A DNA stretch of 64,000 nucleotides from Lethocerus indicus (lineage: Eukaryota; Arthropoda; Insecta; Hemiptera; Belostomatidae): contig JACDQD010000006.1 in assembly GCA_019843655.1 (NCBI GenBank), positions 12,717,746-12,781,745 of the forward strand, in the 5' to 3' direction. The notes beneath the pieces were generated by a model, which was not told where the DNA came from, ran no database searches, and saw only the letters and a program-made list of their open reading frames with translations. Positions 1-12,322 of this stretch are shown piece after piece (within the stretch, counting starts at the first letter, position 1; every line of letters begins with the position of its first letter). Position numbers and translations under genes: made by a program.

Positions 1-3000
1 AAACCGGAAAAATTCATCCAGTTTTGGACCTTGAGCTTTCGGTTATTTTTACCATCGGCATTGAATATTGTTGTAAATTGTCGATAGCTCCAACGGTACT
101 AACTACCTCGCTGATTAAGCTGAAATCCAAATAGGCCAGGTGAAACTGACAATTTTCGAGTTATAATTGTACACATGGAAATATTTTGTTTCCAAAATGT
201 TCTAAAACTTAATCTCGTTTTTGTACACGGGAGAAACGAGGCTGCACCTCTTCCCCCTTTGTCGTTAGGCCCCAATGAACCGGTGGGTAAACACCGGCCG
301 AAGAATACTGGGCCCCCTGGCAGAGGGGCATCAAAGCAGCCGGAGTCAACTTCTGGAGTGAGCTATGTGCTCCGGCCGGGGAGGTTTAATTAGCCCCCGG
401 TAAGGGGTTGGGAGGGGGCCGGTGGGTAGTGCCGCATAAACTGGGCCCATTGATTGCCGACCGCTTTCGTGAGTCCGCAGAGCGTGCCCGCTATCGCCCC
501 CATCGGCAAACCCGTCGTTAAAGTAACACTTAAATCAGATTCGACTCTAATAATTTAATTCCGAAGCACTCCTCCCGCCCCCGCAATCCCCAAGTCAACG
601 TCTTGAAAACCTCGGGGGCATTTTTCGTCCCTGTTTGCTATCGGCGCAATTAAACTGCATATAAATGAAAAAGATATATACAATTAATTAAATACAGCCG
701 TCGATTAAAATCCGTTACTATTTCCTGGCATTACAGTATTTTATGTAACAGTTTAAATAGCAGTTTATACAAATTCCACATAAATTTTGAATACTCGAAG
801 AAATTTATTAAACCAATCAAATGTATTTTTAATTCCAGATCTCTAACCTGTTATTCGATCATTAAGTAATCAATGTGAAGAATTTACAATTCAATAATTA
901 TTAGGTAACAACCATTAGTACACCTACGTGTTAGAACTTGTTCTAGTAGAAATATTTTCAATTTCCTTGGACACACTCTTGTTTATAGACACTTCAACGA
1001 CGTCTGATATTTTGTGTTAAACAGGTTAAGATATATTACTTGACTTTCCTTCAATCCATGAATATGACAATGAACAGGAAAAAATTCTGGCTTCAATTTA
1101 TAAAAGAATTGATACATACGTCAATTCTAAACGTCATAGTAATGGAAATACATGTGTTCCTGTATTTTTGCTATCTTTTTACACGAAGCGTAAAATTTAA
1201 AATGGCCGCCTTTACACATATTCTCCAAATGCCTACTTGAACATCCCGGATTTCCGGAAACATTTGCGATTTTCGATTATCGACGAGTAAACCTCCCGAA
1301 TTCCGTTCTGTCCAATGCCCTTCAAAATGGAATGCTTTCATCCCTTGATCTCCCACGGGGGCAGAACTGAACCTCCGCCCGATAATGCACTAATGAAGGG
1401 ATTGATTGGATTGAATTATCAATTGGTGGAATTTACATTTAATTATGTAATATACATTTCATTATGCTAAGCTGTATCGATTTTCTGTTGTCAATCAAGA
1501 TGCAGCTCCCCACCCTTCACCGGTAGATAAAATCGGTAAATTAGATATAAATTAAAACATTCAGTATCGGACAATTTCCCAATGATTGTTGTCCGTTGGT
1601 TAAAATTTAGATTTATTTATTATTGGATAAAATAATTGCCAGTCATTATTTCAGTTGTTGAAGAAGTCTGCAAAGGAATACAATTTTCAGTTCTCCGAGT
1701 TTCTATGTAAACAAGTTCCCTGTGTGAGCACAACATGGGAACAACTCAGCAACATAAACGAAACATTATATACACGGCCCAGCAGTTTAATATCCTCTCC
1801 CTTGAACATAAATATTACTAGCCCCTCCCAATAAACTGAGACCTTCCCATTGCGAAAATGGCTTTGAATTATTTCAAATTAGCCGCAGAAATGGCGGTGG
1901 CTTAAACGGTGGTGAGTTTAGAATTCTATTTTCGTCTTCTATTAGTGAAAAATTAACAACTGATTATTGAATGTCAGTTGGCCATTTAAAAGAACGTGAA
2001 ATGTTAATAGATTTTAACACGGCGGGAATGGTCCCACAATGAGAAGGAATCCAGGAATCGAAGTTTCCGACATCCAGTGCTTTATCATACCTCAATTTGC
2101 TTACATCGTTATCATTTTATGAATGTTGAATGTTAGTTTTAATGGGTGGAAGTTCCAAATTTTAATAAGCGATTCTATTGTGAGTATTCTAGACGCCAAC
2201 CACAACTGTAACAGTCATATTTGCTATTTACCCGCGTGTGTGTATCGGCCCATATGTTGAAACTGACCGAGAATTTGATTCAATTAATTGAAACATTCTG
2301 GAAAAAGGCCGAATAAGCGGTGCTTTCATTGAGCTCAATTACGGAAATTGACATTCCGTGTTCGATAATTAATGAGGTAACGAAAACAAAACAATACCAA
2401 AAAAATTAGACCAAGGTTTCTGATCAATTTAATTAAATAAAAGGACAAATAAACCGGCGTTGACTGTTTTGCACGTTTCAAATTGGTTTTCGAACTACTT
2501 TGTATATCAAAAGATCCATTTTCCTTCTTCGGATTGGACAAGTAGTTTTTCGGGGGATTTTGATACCAAACCGAAAACCTTGTTTGTAGAAAATTAGTGA
2601 CTGAAACGATGCAATCGGGGCGCATTTTTCCAATCACTCCCCGTTTGCGGTTGAACCCGGTGGGCGGTGTATAAGGGCGTACTTTGCTGTCGATCACGTG
2701 AGTTGTCCGGCGCGAAAACCCGAGTAGGGTCAGAGGGTAACTTTTACCCACCCGCGCAGGGGGACTTCGATTTAAAGGACGGAATTAAGCCGGTCGGAGC
2801 CAAGGTTTAATTTGATTTGGTTGGGTGGACTCCGCCCCGAGGATGTTTGACATTGGACTCTTAGGACTCAGTTTGATTTACCTCGCCCTCTCCCTTACTA
2901 ACTTGGCTCCCTATTGATGTGCTTACAGAGCAACTATAACTCTCTTTCTCTCTCTTTCTCTCCCTCGTTACCCCACAAGCCTAGGATTTTAACTATTTCC

Positions 3001-3396
3001 AAATACAATAAAGTAGTACATACGAATTAAAGTGTTCATTAATTAAACACCCCACCTTGATCAGAAACCGAGTAATTTAGCTCTAAATTCTTAATTTCTA
3101 TACGTTATCTGTTGCAATATGCAGAAGAGTGTGTCGATTCCTGCTTGCAGGCCATTCAATGAATATGCACACTAATATTAAGCCTTAAAATGGGTACCGT
3201 ACTGGTTTCAGCAATCACGAAAATTACAGTACGGAGCAGAAAACCGATGACTTAATATTCGCTCACCCCATTCAACCGCGCACTCAACCTCAATCACCCT
3301 AGTACTTAACACTGCACTTAGCACCTAACATCTGATCACTGCACTTTACGCGACATTTGGTATATTGGCGCACCGCCAGAGTCTGGTGTCCGGCTA
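1..3396. other. Non-coding stretch, AT-rich with GC islands
   Basis: No convincing gene seen. A GC-richer island lies at about 240-640; the rest is mostly AT-rich. The longest frame is on the minus strand at 2335-2751 (about 138 codons). It has no domain I recognise and ends in a hydrophobic, low-complexity stretch, so I treat it as chance. A short CT-rich tract sits at 2939-2967. Confidence 0.6.
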
Positions 3397-3475
3397 TGGA
3401 GCGGCCGGACTCGAACCGGCAGGAAGTCAATTGCTGATTCGAATTGAGCGAAAGAATTCCCGGAGAATCGCTCAA
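3397..3475 (-). other. tRNA-like sequence (tRNA pseudogene or SINE head)
   Basis: On the minus strand, 3404-3420 forms a perfect 5-bp stem around a seven-base TTCGAGT loop, exactly the shape of a tRNA T-arm and Pol III B box. The next seven bases (3397-3403) pair at six of seven positions with a segment about 70 bases upstream (3469-3475), as an acceptor stem would, giving a 79-nt unit. The 48 bases between do not make a canonical D-arm, show no good A box, and offer only a stem with an 11-base loop where the anticodon arm should be. A decayed tRNA or tRNA-derived SINE head fits best; chance is possible because the region is rich in short GC palindromes. Confidence 0.27.
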
Positions 3476-6400
3476 CTGGAGGTATTAGTAGTAATCTGTA
3501 ATTCAATCTACGGTAAGGACGAATAAATGTTGCAAATACATTTAGAAATGAACGCGGACGTGGAGCTAGTTCGCGTTTTAATTTGTAGAATCTCATACCT
3601 TAGTGGGGAACGCTTAACGGGGCACGGACAAAGGGAGCCGTCGTGAAATCATCTAGTAATTTCGGGCTCCATCTTGATGAAACGGCGACCTAGAATATGT
3701 CGGCGGCAAATTTAGAGATTCTAGATTCGCTACGAATGGCTTTGAACTGTTGACAACAGGAGGTATTTCGGTAGGTATTTTGGCATTTACGGGAAACTTT
3801 AATCTATTAAATATAAATTATTAACGAAATTTACTGCCGAGAAATGGTTTAACATTTTGCATTTACGAAAAGTTTAAAGATGACTCGTAGAGAATAGTGA
3901 TTATTAAAACCTTGGTACAATTTTAAAGCATGTATCATTCGATTGGTATTGGTAAATGGGTATCATGTGACCTTAATGTTAACATAAAGTAGAATTAAAA
4001 AGACATCTATTGGTGAAAATGTGCTGTCGCAACAGCTCTTTATTGTTCGTAGCAATAAAAAGGTTAGGAAAGACATAAATAGAAAACCTGTCTAAATTAT
4101 AATTATATTGAGGTCAAAACTTGTAAATGTTGGTGCAGCCGGATGTGAACAGCATATACAAACAACTTTGACGCGCGAAATGATAAACATGTGTTTCACA
4201 GCCTCCCAGTTCCAGATGCCTGTTGGCTATGAGCCTTGCGCCCGTCCTACGCTTGCCGGCCATCTGGGATTGAATTTTTTAATTTATTTTCACAACCCTA
4301 AGAAAATAAAATAGACTACAGCCCGCGATATGTAGGGAAATGCATTGATATCTTTTAGAATTAAATGTTTAATGAACATTGAACGTTGAATTGTCTTCAA
4401 CCCCTGAGGGCAATTGAGTTATCGTTTCATTGACCGGTGTTATTCCGAAAATGAAACGACTTCTTTTAATATACTATTAATCTAATTAAATTGTCAATAA
4501 ATATAATTATTTGGTTAATATTTGATTAGTTGTTTCAATATTATTATCCGATAGAACACGCACTGCGATTCTACATCGACAAACCCTTTACGTGGAATCC
4601 ACACATTAAGATAAAACGACCGGAACTCAACAAGCGTTACAAATTGCTTCTCAGATAGCTGGACAACAGATCGAAATTATAATTGAACAAGCGGATTATC
4701 CATTTACACGACACCGCTCACTAACGGATATGAATTTACAGATTAGGATTGTGGGATCGCGCAGAGCTCAGAGAATTCAAACAAACATCCAATGCTGGGA
4801 TGGAGTCGCAGCACTGGAAATTTTATATTTTTAGCTGAATCGGTGTCGTAAAAAGTCGACTGACACCGACTACTTTTTTTTATTATTTTATATTTTTTAA
4901 ATCGATAATTCATATGACTATAATTCATATTATATAATATTTCCCTGTGGAACATATAATAATACAACTCCCATCCAAAACATCACATATAGGCAGTTAA
5001 GGATAAGTTTTTAGAGTATTTTAGATTTATAAATAATTGGCTTCCTTCGGCTTTCTTCGTTACCTATTTACCTATTTGTTTTGTTTGAATTAAATCAAAA
5101 GTCGTAACATTTGTATTCACAAGTTGAGACGCCAGGGAACATATCCTATAACACTAATGGGTTCTAAAATGGGAACCGGAGCGCCGCGTTTCCTTTCACC
5201 TACGCAATTAAAACTCGCCGTTAACTGTCCATTTACAAACAGACGTCTTCCAATAATATTTCCCCTTGCCGTCGTGGGGTCATGTGGCGGGCGTGGCGGG
5301 CCGCGGGTCGCCGGGCAGATGTCTCGGGCAGGGCCAGATGCCCGCACTTCGGAGGAGATTAAGCAAAACTTCCCGCCGGCACCAAAATAGTGGCCCCATC
5401 ATTCCAATAGACGGCCGCTATTTTTAGCACCGTTCGCGACCACCAGGAGCACGGCAACGCCCAATGCCGGAGGGCCCCTATTTCAGAACGTTGCACCACA
5501 GAAGGCGGTACTCGTTGTTATATAAAATTATAACCAAAACAATTTTGGAAATATAAATTTGGAACTCAGGTAATATTTAGATAATTACTCTGGTTTAATG
5601 TTTGAGAAAATTACAGCGACATTTATTACTTTCGTGCGCGGTCTTGTTTGAAACAATAGAAATAATCCTTGCAGAAAACTGTTGAATATTAGAGCCCGGG
5701 ATTTTAAAACGAACAAAGCGGGGGAAGTAGAAAAAAAATTAATTTAACGCCGAAAGAGTGCAGTTCTTAACGGATACGTGTAAGCCTGTGGCCATACAAA
5801 CACGAAACAGGTAAGAACCCCGTTCGAGGGTGGAACATTTTAAAAGACGAACCTCTGGAAGCGCGGAAATTCTAGTTCGAGGAGAGTTTCAATTAGCTGT
5901 TGAATTTTCAAACTCCGCTTTCGTGGGGCCCGCCCCGGGCATAGTGTCTGAGTGTGAGCGATATTCGCGCTATTTCGGGTCCTAGCGTTAGCGTTTTCAA
6001 TTTCCCGGTTCTTTACGACTGGTGTCACGGTTATTTCGGGAACGAAATTATTGTTCACTTCGCTTGTTTCGCCGGCTCCGCGCAGTAGGGATCGCAATTC
6101 GGAGATCGTTCACATGATATTAGGTGGACAATTGAGGAAATTCAATATCCACTCCAATGGAAGATTATCAGTTGGCATATGAGGGAGAGAACTGGCTATT
6201 TGTTATTAGCAAGTTTGTAGAAGCTGAACGCTTTAAAAACACGTTGTTTAATCAAGAAAAAATCATACAAAATCCTTACTTCGTTTTACACTTCAGCTCT
6301 TATGTGTGTTTAATTTAAAAACAGAAAGTAATTTAAAATATGAGGAACTGTATCCCACTTAATTATACAGGGAAATACTATCTCTATTCTCTACTATCTC

Positions 6401-7080
6401 TAGCGCGGACATTAGCATGGCTGCGGTACTTTTAGCCATGGCTATACAAAATTTGTTGTCACCCACAGTTATCAAGTGTGCCACAATCCACGAGGAGAGT
6501 ACCGTTGTTTGATCAGGCTCATTAATCACTGAAAAATAATTATGGAACCAAGGTTTTACATCACAGACCGATTATTAAATCGATAATCGCTATTGAATGG
6601 AGCGAAAGCGGGCGTTCACAGGTTTGGCAACGAAAAACACGGGGCACTCAACGCTGACGCTGACGGGCGGACGAAACCAATTTGTGTTCCGCACGTTTGC
6701 CCCGCTTTTGAACTTTTGTGTCCGACACTCAGTCTTGTATCGAGATGTAACGGATAAGCCTTGCGCAAGGAAGCCAGTTTATCGATGAATACATAAAGGC
6801 CGGTCCCGCGGTTCGCCGCGAGGAGTAAGCCCGGGGGGGGGGGGGGCGACGGTTAATACTCTCGTTACACGGCGATTACAGCGGCCCCCGGATGATTGAT
6901 GGAGCCGGCCCCTTCGGAAACCCCGCCGCTGGCAGATCGGATCTCCCGTCCGGGCTCCGCCTCGTCCCGGTATCTTCCCCAGAAATAAATATCCGGAGCG
7001 ATTTCGTATAATTTACTCGTTGCAAGCCTCGACCTGCATTTCCATTTTCATTTGCCCCATTCATCGGTGGCGTGGTTGGG
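3476..7080. other. Non-coding stretch
   Basis: No supported gene. A GC-rich island at about 5120-5480 is open on both strands, which reflects composition rather than coding. A second island runs from about 6790 to 7080 and contains a run of 14 G at 6833-6846. The minus-strand frame at 5840-6097 and the plus-strand frame at 6597-6788 have no recognisable domain. Confidence 0.55.
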
Positions 7081-7220
7081 AATGGAACGGGGGCCGGGGG
7101 CTCGGTGTAATATGCAAATCCAGTGCCCGGAGACTGCTCCCTCTCCGAGGTGTTGAATTATTATTTTAATTTTCTGTACTGACGGACGGTCCCGGCACCG
7201 GCCGTCCAGGTCGAGAACTT
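7081..7220. promoter_or_regulatory. GC-rich island with a POU octamer word
   Basis: A GC-rich block in AT-rich surroundings carries a perfect octamer ATGCAAAT at 7112-7119, the classical binding word of POU-homeodomain factors. It is followed by TAAT-type words at about 7154-7170. The 16.1 kb island carries the same octamer. A cis-regulatory role is inferred from motif content only. Confidence 0.2.
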
Positions 7221-9540
7221 AGCAAATGGGCAGGGAAATATGAATTTACTTTCTGTCTTGAGAGGTGAGAGAATAGAATCTTTCTCTTATAATCAACACC
7301 AGAAACTAGATTCTGGACAAGTTATCAGGATAATTATTTATGAGGTGGAGCGGAAGAAGGTGTCTTGTGCTAATTTTCCTGCTCTGAGCCGCAAAAGGTG
7401 TAATACTGAAAACAAGTATTACATAATTAGATTTATAGGTTGAAACTTTTAATAGGTTGAAACTCACATTACGAGTATTGCTCCCTTTTAGAATTGAAAC
7501 TGAATAAAGCATAACTTTTTATTTTCAAGAAAATTTATCCTTTCTAAGTTCATCATTTCATAATCAAAAATTATTATAACATTATAAAATTATTAACAGA
7601 ACTACGAAATGAAATTTATTTTGTACCGTGTCAATTTCAACCTGTCACAGAAGCTTCTATCGACTTCCATCGGTTAATTTTCATAGCGCCGGGCGTTCTA
7701 CCCATTTAACCTGTTGGTGAAATTCTAGCCGGGGGAGTTAACTTAAGCGGAGATAAACTGTTAGCGCAAACAATGAGAAAAAGACAGAGGGGTTTTGAAG
7801 TTTGCCGTTAGCTATGTTAAAACCCGGCCGGCCACTAAATATAGCGCCAACGCTCAGCGCCCAGACAGTTCTGTAAACCTCCGTTCGGTTCCTGAAGGCG
7901 GATGGGTTTATTTTTGGATTATTTTTTACCGCCTCCCAGGCCCCGCCGTTTTTTTTAATTTTCCGACGGTTTCGAAACCTGTTTTGGATTGTTCAAACAG
8001 ACGGTTGTTGACTGACGAGTGTTTCTGGCCCGCTGGGATGCCGGCCCCAAAGGCAGAAAATATAAGCTTAATGGGTCCACGGATCGAGGCGATTTAGTTT
8101 CTAGCCAATTGGCGATATCGTGTATTTTACCAGTCAGTGAACAATGAAATTAAAATTTAAGAATTACAATCAAAATTCTTTAAATCGATAATCCATCTTA
8201 ATCTTCTTGAACATAAATAATATAGTCCGCCGTGTAATTTTCAATCACCTTTTGGCTATGATCAGTCCCATTTCTAACGCTGAGGCAAAACCGAAACAAA
8301 TACTGAAGTGATAGCTATATAAACTGATAGTTGATTGATATGACATTACTCAACATGAATGGACAGTTATAGTAACACCGTGAACAGTTTTGTACAGCAA
8401 TATAGAAGCCTTCTGACGCTTGAGAGTCCGTAAAAAATGTTTTGTATAAAGGAGGAAAACGTTTTACATCGAAAGTACATTGAATGAATCAAGGGAAGCA
8501 TTTTGTTTTTCAAACTTCAAAGGTAATTGAGTTGGTAACTAACTAGGCTGTCAACCGCGAGATCGCCGGCACAGAGGCGGGGCTTTTACATCAAACTTTT
8601 ATTACCTTTTAACATGTTTTTAAACCGTTTTAAACTTATTTAACCTGTTTCAACGTAATATATTTAAACAAGAAAATCGCCCGCTTTCCTTGAAATTTTT
8701 AAAATAATTATCGTTTAAATCAATCGTGTCAATTAAATTCAGATTTTTACAGGTTGCTGAATTTAGACCATTTAGGAGTGAAGAAAGTTGTTTCTATGAA
8801 GACAATCACGATACATGCGCGATACAAGTGCGATAACGGTAGAACATCACTTCATTGCCATTTATAATTTGTGTGATTCAGTACTAATGTCTGTATTTAA
8901 TTAGGCAATTATTATAACAAATTGTACTCTAATCCTCTAATTAAGTAACATCCCGTCAATATATTCTCATGCAGAAACGATACAATTGCACCATATCATA
9001 CACAGGTCCGAATAACATAGTTTGTTTCTTGTATATAAAATTAGAGCTAGTAAATGAGATTGTGGACATTCTCAAAAAAAAGGGTACATATCTCTTTACG
9101 TTCTTACATGTCAGTATTACTTCGAACTGGCCGCCTCTATCGAACCACTATTTAGAACTGGGTCAATTCCGAAAGCCAGCGGCAGGGCTGAATATTCAGA
9201 CTTGAACGGGTGGTGTGGTGATGCCCGGATGAGGGGAATAGTGGAAGGAGGAGGGGGCGGGGGTTACCACGCTTCCAAACCTAAGAAGATGCATAGTTCA
9301 TTCGAAATTCCCTGTGGGACTTTTACACTAATCCCGGGCGCTACTTGGTTATTCCGTAGAGGTGGGACGCCCGTTCTCCGCCATTCCGCCCCCTGTCATG
9401 ACGTCCCTCCACACTTAGTCGTTGGGGAGCAAGAGAGAAGTTGGAATGGGTCTGTAGGGTAGTGGTTGTTGTCGGTGGAGGCAAGCTTGGGTGGGGGGGT
9501 GGGAGGGACACTGCACTTGCTCTTACATCCTGTCTTTTAA
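7221..9540. other. Non-coding stretch
   Basis: AT-rich with moderate GC islands at about 7680-8100 and 9120-9500. The plus-strand frames at 7795-8097 and 8969-9650 are short and overlap only by composition. I see no domains. The stretch ends in a long pyrimidine-rich tract leading to the candidate splice acceptor at 9610-9611. Confidence 0.5.
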
Positions 9541-9611
9541 AAGCTTTCCCTCTCTCTTTCTCCCCTTTGCTCTATCGCCGTCTCTCTCTCTTTCCCCTCC
9601 CCACTCCTCAG

Positions 9612-9692
9612 GATACTAACAGGCCCGAAGCGACCGGATATACTGTGTAGTTTCTCAAGGAGGGAACCCTATACGTCTGGGTCGTACAACAG
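9612..9692 (+). other. Candidate 81-bp internal exon
   Basis: An unusually long pyrimidine tract (about 9541-9609, with only scattered purines) ends in CAG at 9609-9611, a textbook 3' splice site. Eighty-one bases later CAG is followed by GTGTGC (9693 on), a plausible 5' splice site. One frame (starting at the second base, ATA) is open across the whole segment, and the length is a multiple of three. The encoded peptide of about 26 residues is not recognisable. Chance is a real alternative; no neighbouring exons were found, and the downstream donor is not the strongest class. Confidence 0.2.
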
Positions 9693-9828
9693 GTGTGCGA
9701 CACGCATCCCGCCGTGCGCCGACTCATTTCTGGCAATTGTCGTAGGGACTTTCAATTGTTTAAAAAAATAAATCTACAATATAAACTTAGATACCTCCGA
9801 AGCCTTCAGACAAGGTTCAAATACTATA

Positions 9829-10090
9829 TTAAACGTATAGATAATTTCGTAGGTTTGTGGCGTTTCTGTCTCCTCTCGCTGGTTTGGTCTTTTGCTAGAC
9901 CGGTTTCGGCTGCTCGCCATCTTCAGTAGCGGTGTTAGTCACTGTTGGCACTTTGGATGTTTTTCGGGCACCCTCACTGCACTGTCTAGCCAAAGAACAA
10001 ACCAGCGAGAGGAGACAGAAACACCACAAACCTACGGTTTCCAACCCCTCGCAGGCCACAAAACAGGTATGTTAAACTTATAGATAATTT
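9829..10090 (-). mobile_element. Repeat copy A: hammerhead-bearing Penelope-like or SINE-like element
   Basis: The element occupies roughly 9848-10073. It is flanked by a 19-base direct repeat (9829-9847 and 10072-10090) with one mismatch, part of which may be microhomology with the element end. Two 52-base arms, 9849-9900 and 9984-10035, are inverted copies with three mismatches. Just inside the left arm, on the minus strand, lies a hammerhead-like ribozyme core (9894-9930). A second copy in opposite orientation lies at 57544-57736. It shares the terminal segment near 10036-10073, the ribozyme region and the left arm, but not the full right arm. Variable-length target duplications, partial inverted arms and hammerheads are all known from Penelope-like retroelements and their non-autonomous derivatives. 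No protein-coding part remains, so class assignment is inference. Confidence 0.72.
9894..9930 (-). ncRNA. Hammerhead-ribozyme-like motif (type I, minimal stem III)
   Basis: Read on the minus strand, this 37-nt segment has the hammerhead core words in order: C-T-G-A-A-G-A (the CUGANGA element), a small GGC/GCC hairpin with a five-base loop as stem II, then GAAA. The last A begins ACCGGT, a fully self-complementary six-mer usable as stem III between two molecules, followed by C at the expected cleavage position (complement of 9898). Stem I is formed by GCTA before the core and TAGC after the cleavage site. One extra T between CTGAAGA and stem II departs from the canonical G-C closing pair and may impair activity. 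Very short stem III and activity as dimers are known for hammerheads in Penelope-like elements. Activity here is untested. Confidence 0.55.
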
Positions 10091-11663
10091 TTTGGTCGGA
10101 AAAATTATTCTCTCAAAGAATATTTTGAAAATACACTGTATATCATCAAACCGAATTATTTTTACATGTTTCAGAGTAGCGTTTATTGACTGTTAATACC
10201 CACTATATACGCGAGATATATAAATAATCTAAATACTGGACTTAAATAACGGTTCTGTGAGAAGTTTTGAAATTCTACAAGCTTCTAATAGATATATTGG
10301 ACAACCCATCTAATTTTGTTATCCGGTCTGAATGGATGGGAGGGGAGCGCTCACAACAGGTGTACTACACGCTACCGCGCTCAGCACAACTTCTGAAGCA
10401 ATAACTCATTTCTAACGGTTATTTAAGCTCAGCTCGATACAGCGGATGTTCAATTTAACGAATTGTACAAACAAGAATATATAATGTGAACTTGTAGCCG
10501 TTATACCGCGATACCCTCCTGTATTGCGGCCCGTTTTAGATTTAGGCAATGAACAAATTTCCCAACCGAAGTCATACACTGATGGTCAGAAAGTAATTTG
10601 TAACGGCCCATTTCTATCGGTAATATGATAAGCGCTTCTTGACTGGGTTGTGGACTCGACTGGCGATATCGCGCAACAAAATGCACGATTCAATAACTAT
10701 TACGACAGAATGTACAACAGAACTTTCAACAATGTTGAAATGATCGTGATACCTTCAGTTTCTGATGAAATACACCCGGATAAATAAAGCGAGAGTCGGG
10801 TTGCGCGATGGACAAAAGTATCCATTAGGACCTCCTTCTGAAGAGACTCCCCATCGGTTGACTTGTTGAACGAGAGTGTCCGGACTTAGCAGAGTAGACA
10901 AGAAATCTAATCATCGTAGACTTGGTCCACGCCCTTTATGCGCTTTCCGGGAGCTCCTCTTAATTAATATTCTCAGAATACACTCATCAATCACACACTA
11001 TGTGCTCCGCTGTCTCCTGACACTTGCGTCGTCTGCAATTATCGCCGCCAGTGACGTCCTCTTTTGCGATATACTAAAGATAGTTTATCGCGGTCATTCC
11101 AAGCCTCTTTTAAACACTTGTATTTCAGGAGTATCCTGAACTTAAATGTAAAAGCACATGTACATTTTATCCTAGTAATTGTTTTCGTTACTGAATTTTG
11201 TTCTTCTAAAACATTCAGAATATTATTATTGATTTCAATATTTAACTTGAGGGCTCGGCACTGGGAAAATTGCGGCTGAGATTGGTGTGTAGGCGGTGGC
11301 GGTGAATAACGGCGCAATTGCGGCCGGCGGCCCCCTGACATATTCCTAGCGGGCCGAGTTCCCTTTATTTATTGGAGGCAAATAAACGCCTTCGATAAGT
11401 TAGTGCGCCCGAAGTCTATCGGGAATAATAGACCGGAAGCATCGTTTGGCAGACGCTCTCAGATGCCAGAATACGACGATGCGTGAACACCGCTTTTCTG
11501 AATTGATGAGGGGTTTGCAGACGACAGAACTGCCGTAATTAGACCTGTGGTCACTCGTCACAATGATAAACGCATAAAAATACAACAATATCTACACCAA
11601 GATAATATTCCGAAAATGTACCACTGTTGAACACTCCTTCCATCTAGTTAGGAATGAATATAT
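10091..11663. other. Non-coding stretch
   Basis: Mixed composition. No gene supported. The frames at 11039-11341 (minus) and 11064-11279 (plus) overlap each other on opposite strands and show no domain. Confidence 0.5.
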
Positions 11664-12322
11664 AATACATATGTAGATACATTGGCAAACCATCCGGCCT
11701 TTTTGACTATGTTTCAATCGGAAATTCAATTAGATACAGCCTAGCAGGTGGTTTCGTTCATTATCTGAATAAATGTATATATTTATGTGGGCCCAGGCTA
11801 AAGAAAAACAGTTCTACCCCCCACCCCCACCAATTCGGATTTCCCAAGAATTTGTTTCTTCTCCAGCCGAAAGAAACTGCACGTGTGGATTGCTGTGAAG
11901 GGAGGGGCGGGAAGAAAATTGACGCTTCCGGTGCTCCGTCCCGATGAGCGGTTCTGTTTTGGTTCGTGTTACTTGGTTTGTGTTGGACGCATTCGGCTCC
12001 AAACTTGTTCAAAGATTTTTTCTCATCGATTTCAATAATACATATGTAGGTACATTGGCAAACCATCAGACCTTTTTGATCGAATATTAAATTAGATACA
12101 GCCGAGCAGGTGGGCGTTATCGTTCGTTCATTATCTGAATAAATTTATGTGGGCCCCCGGATAAAGAAAAACAGTTCTCCCCCCCCCCTCGGTATGGATT
12201 TCCCAAGATTTTTTTCTTCTCAAGCCGAACAAAACTCCACGTGTGGACTGTTAGGGGGGAGGAAAATTGACGCTTCCGCTGCTCCGTTCCGATGAGCGGT
12301 TCTGTTTTGGTTCGTGTTACTT
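11664..12322 (+). repeat. Diverged tandem duplication (two units, offset 373 bp)
   Basis: Unit 1 (11664-11974) and unit 2 (12037-12322) align along their whole length with substitutions and small indels. Matching landmarks, in the same order, are ATACATATGTAG near the start, ACATTGGCAAACCATC, TTCATTATCTGAATAAAT, TATGTGGGCCC, AAAGAAAAACAGTTCT followed by a C-run, GATTTCCCAAGA, CACGTGTGGA, AAAATTGACGCTTCCG and a final GATGAGCGGTTCTGTTTTGG. The most similar part is the 3' 45 bases. Open frames inside the first unit on the minus strand are not preserved in the second, so this is not a coding duplication. No terminal inverted repeats or poly-A were seen. Confidence 0.85.

Noticed and set aside
2335..2751. 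138-codon minus-strand open frame
   Set aside because: No domain, ends in a hydrophobic AT-rich run, no splice or promoter support.
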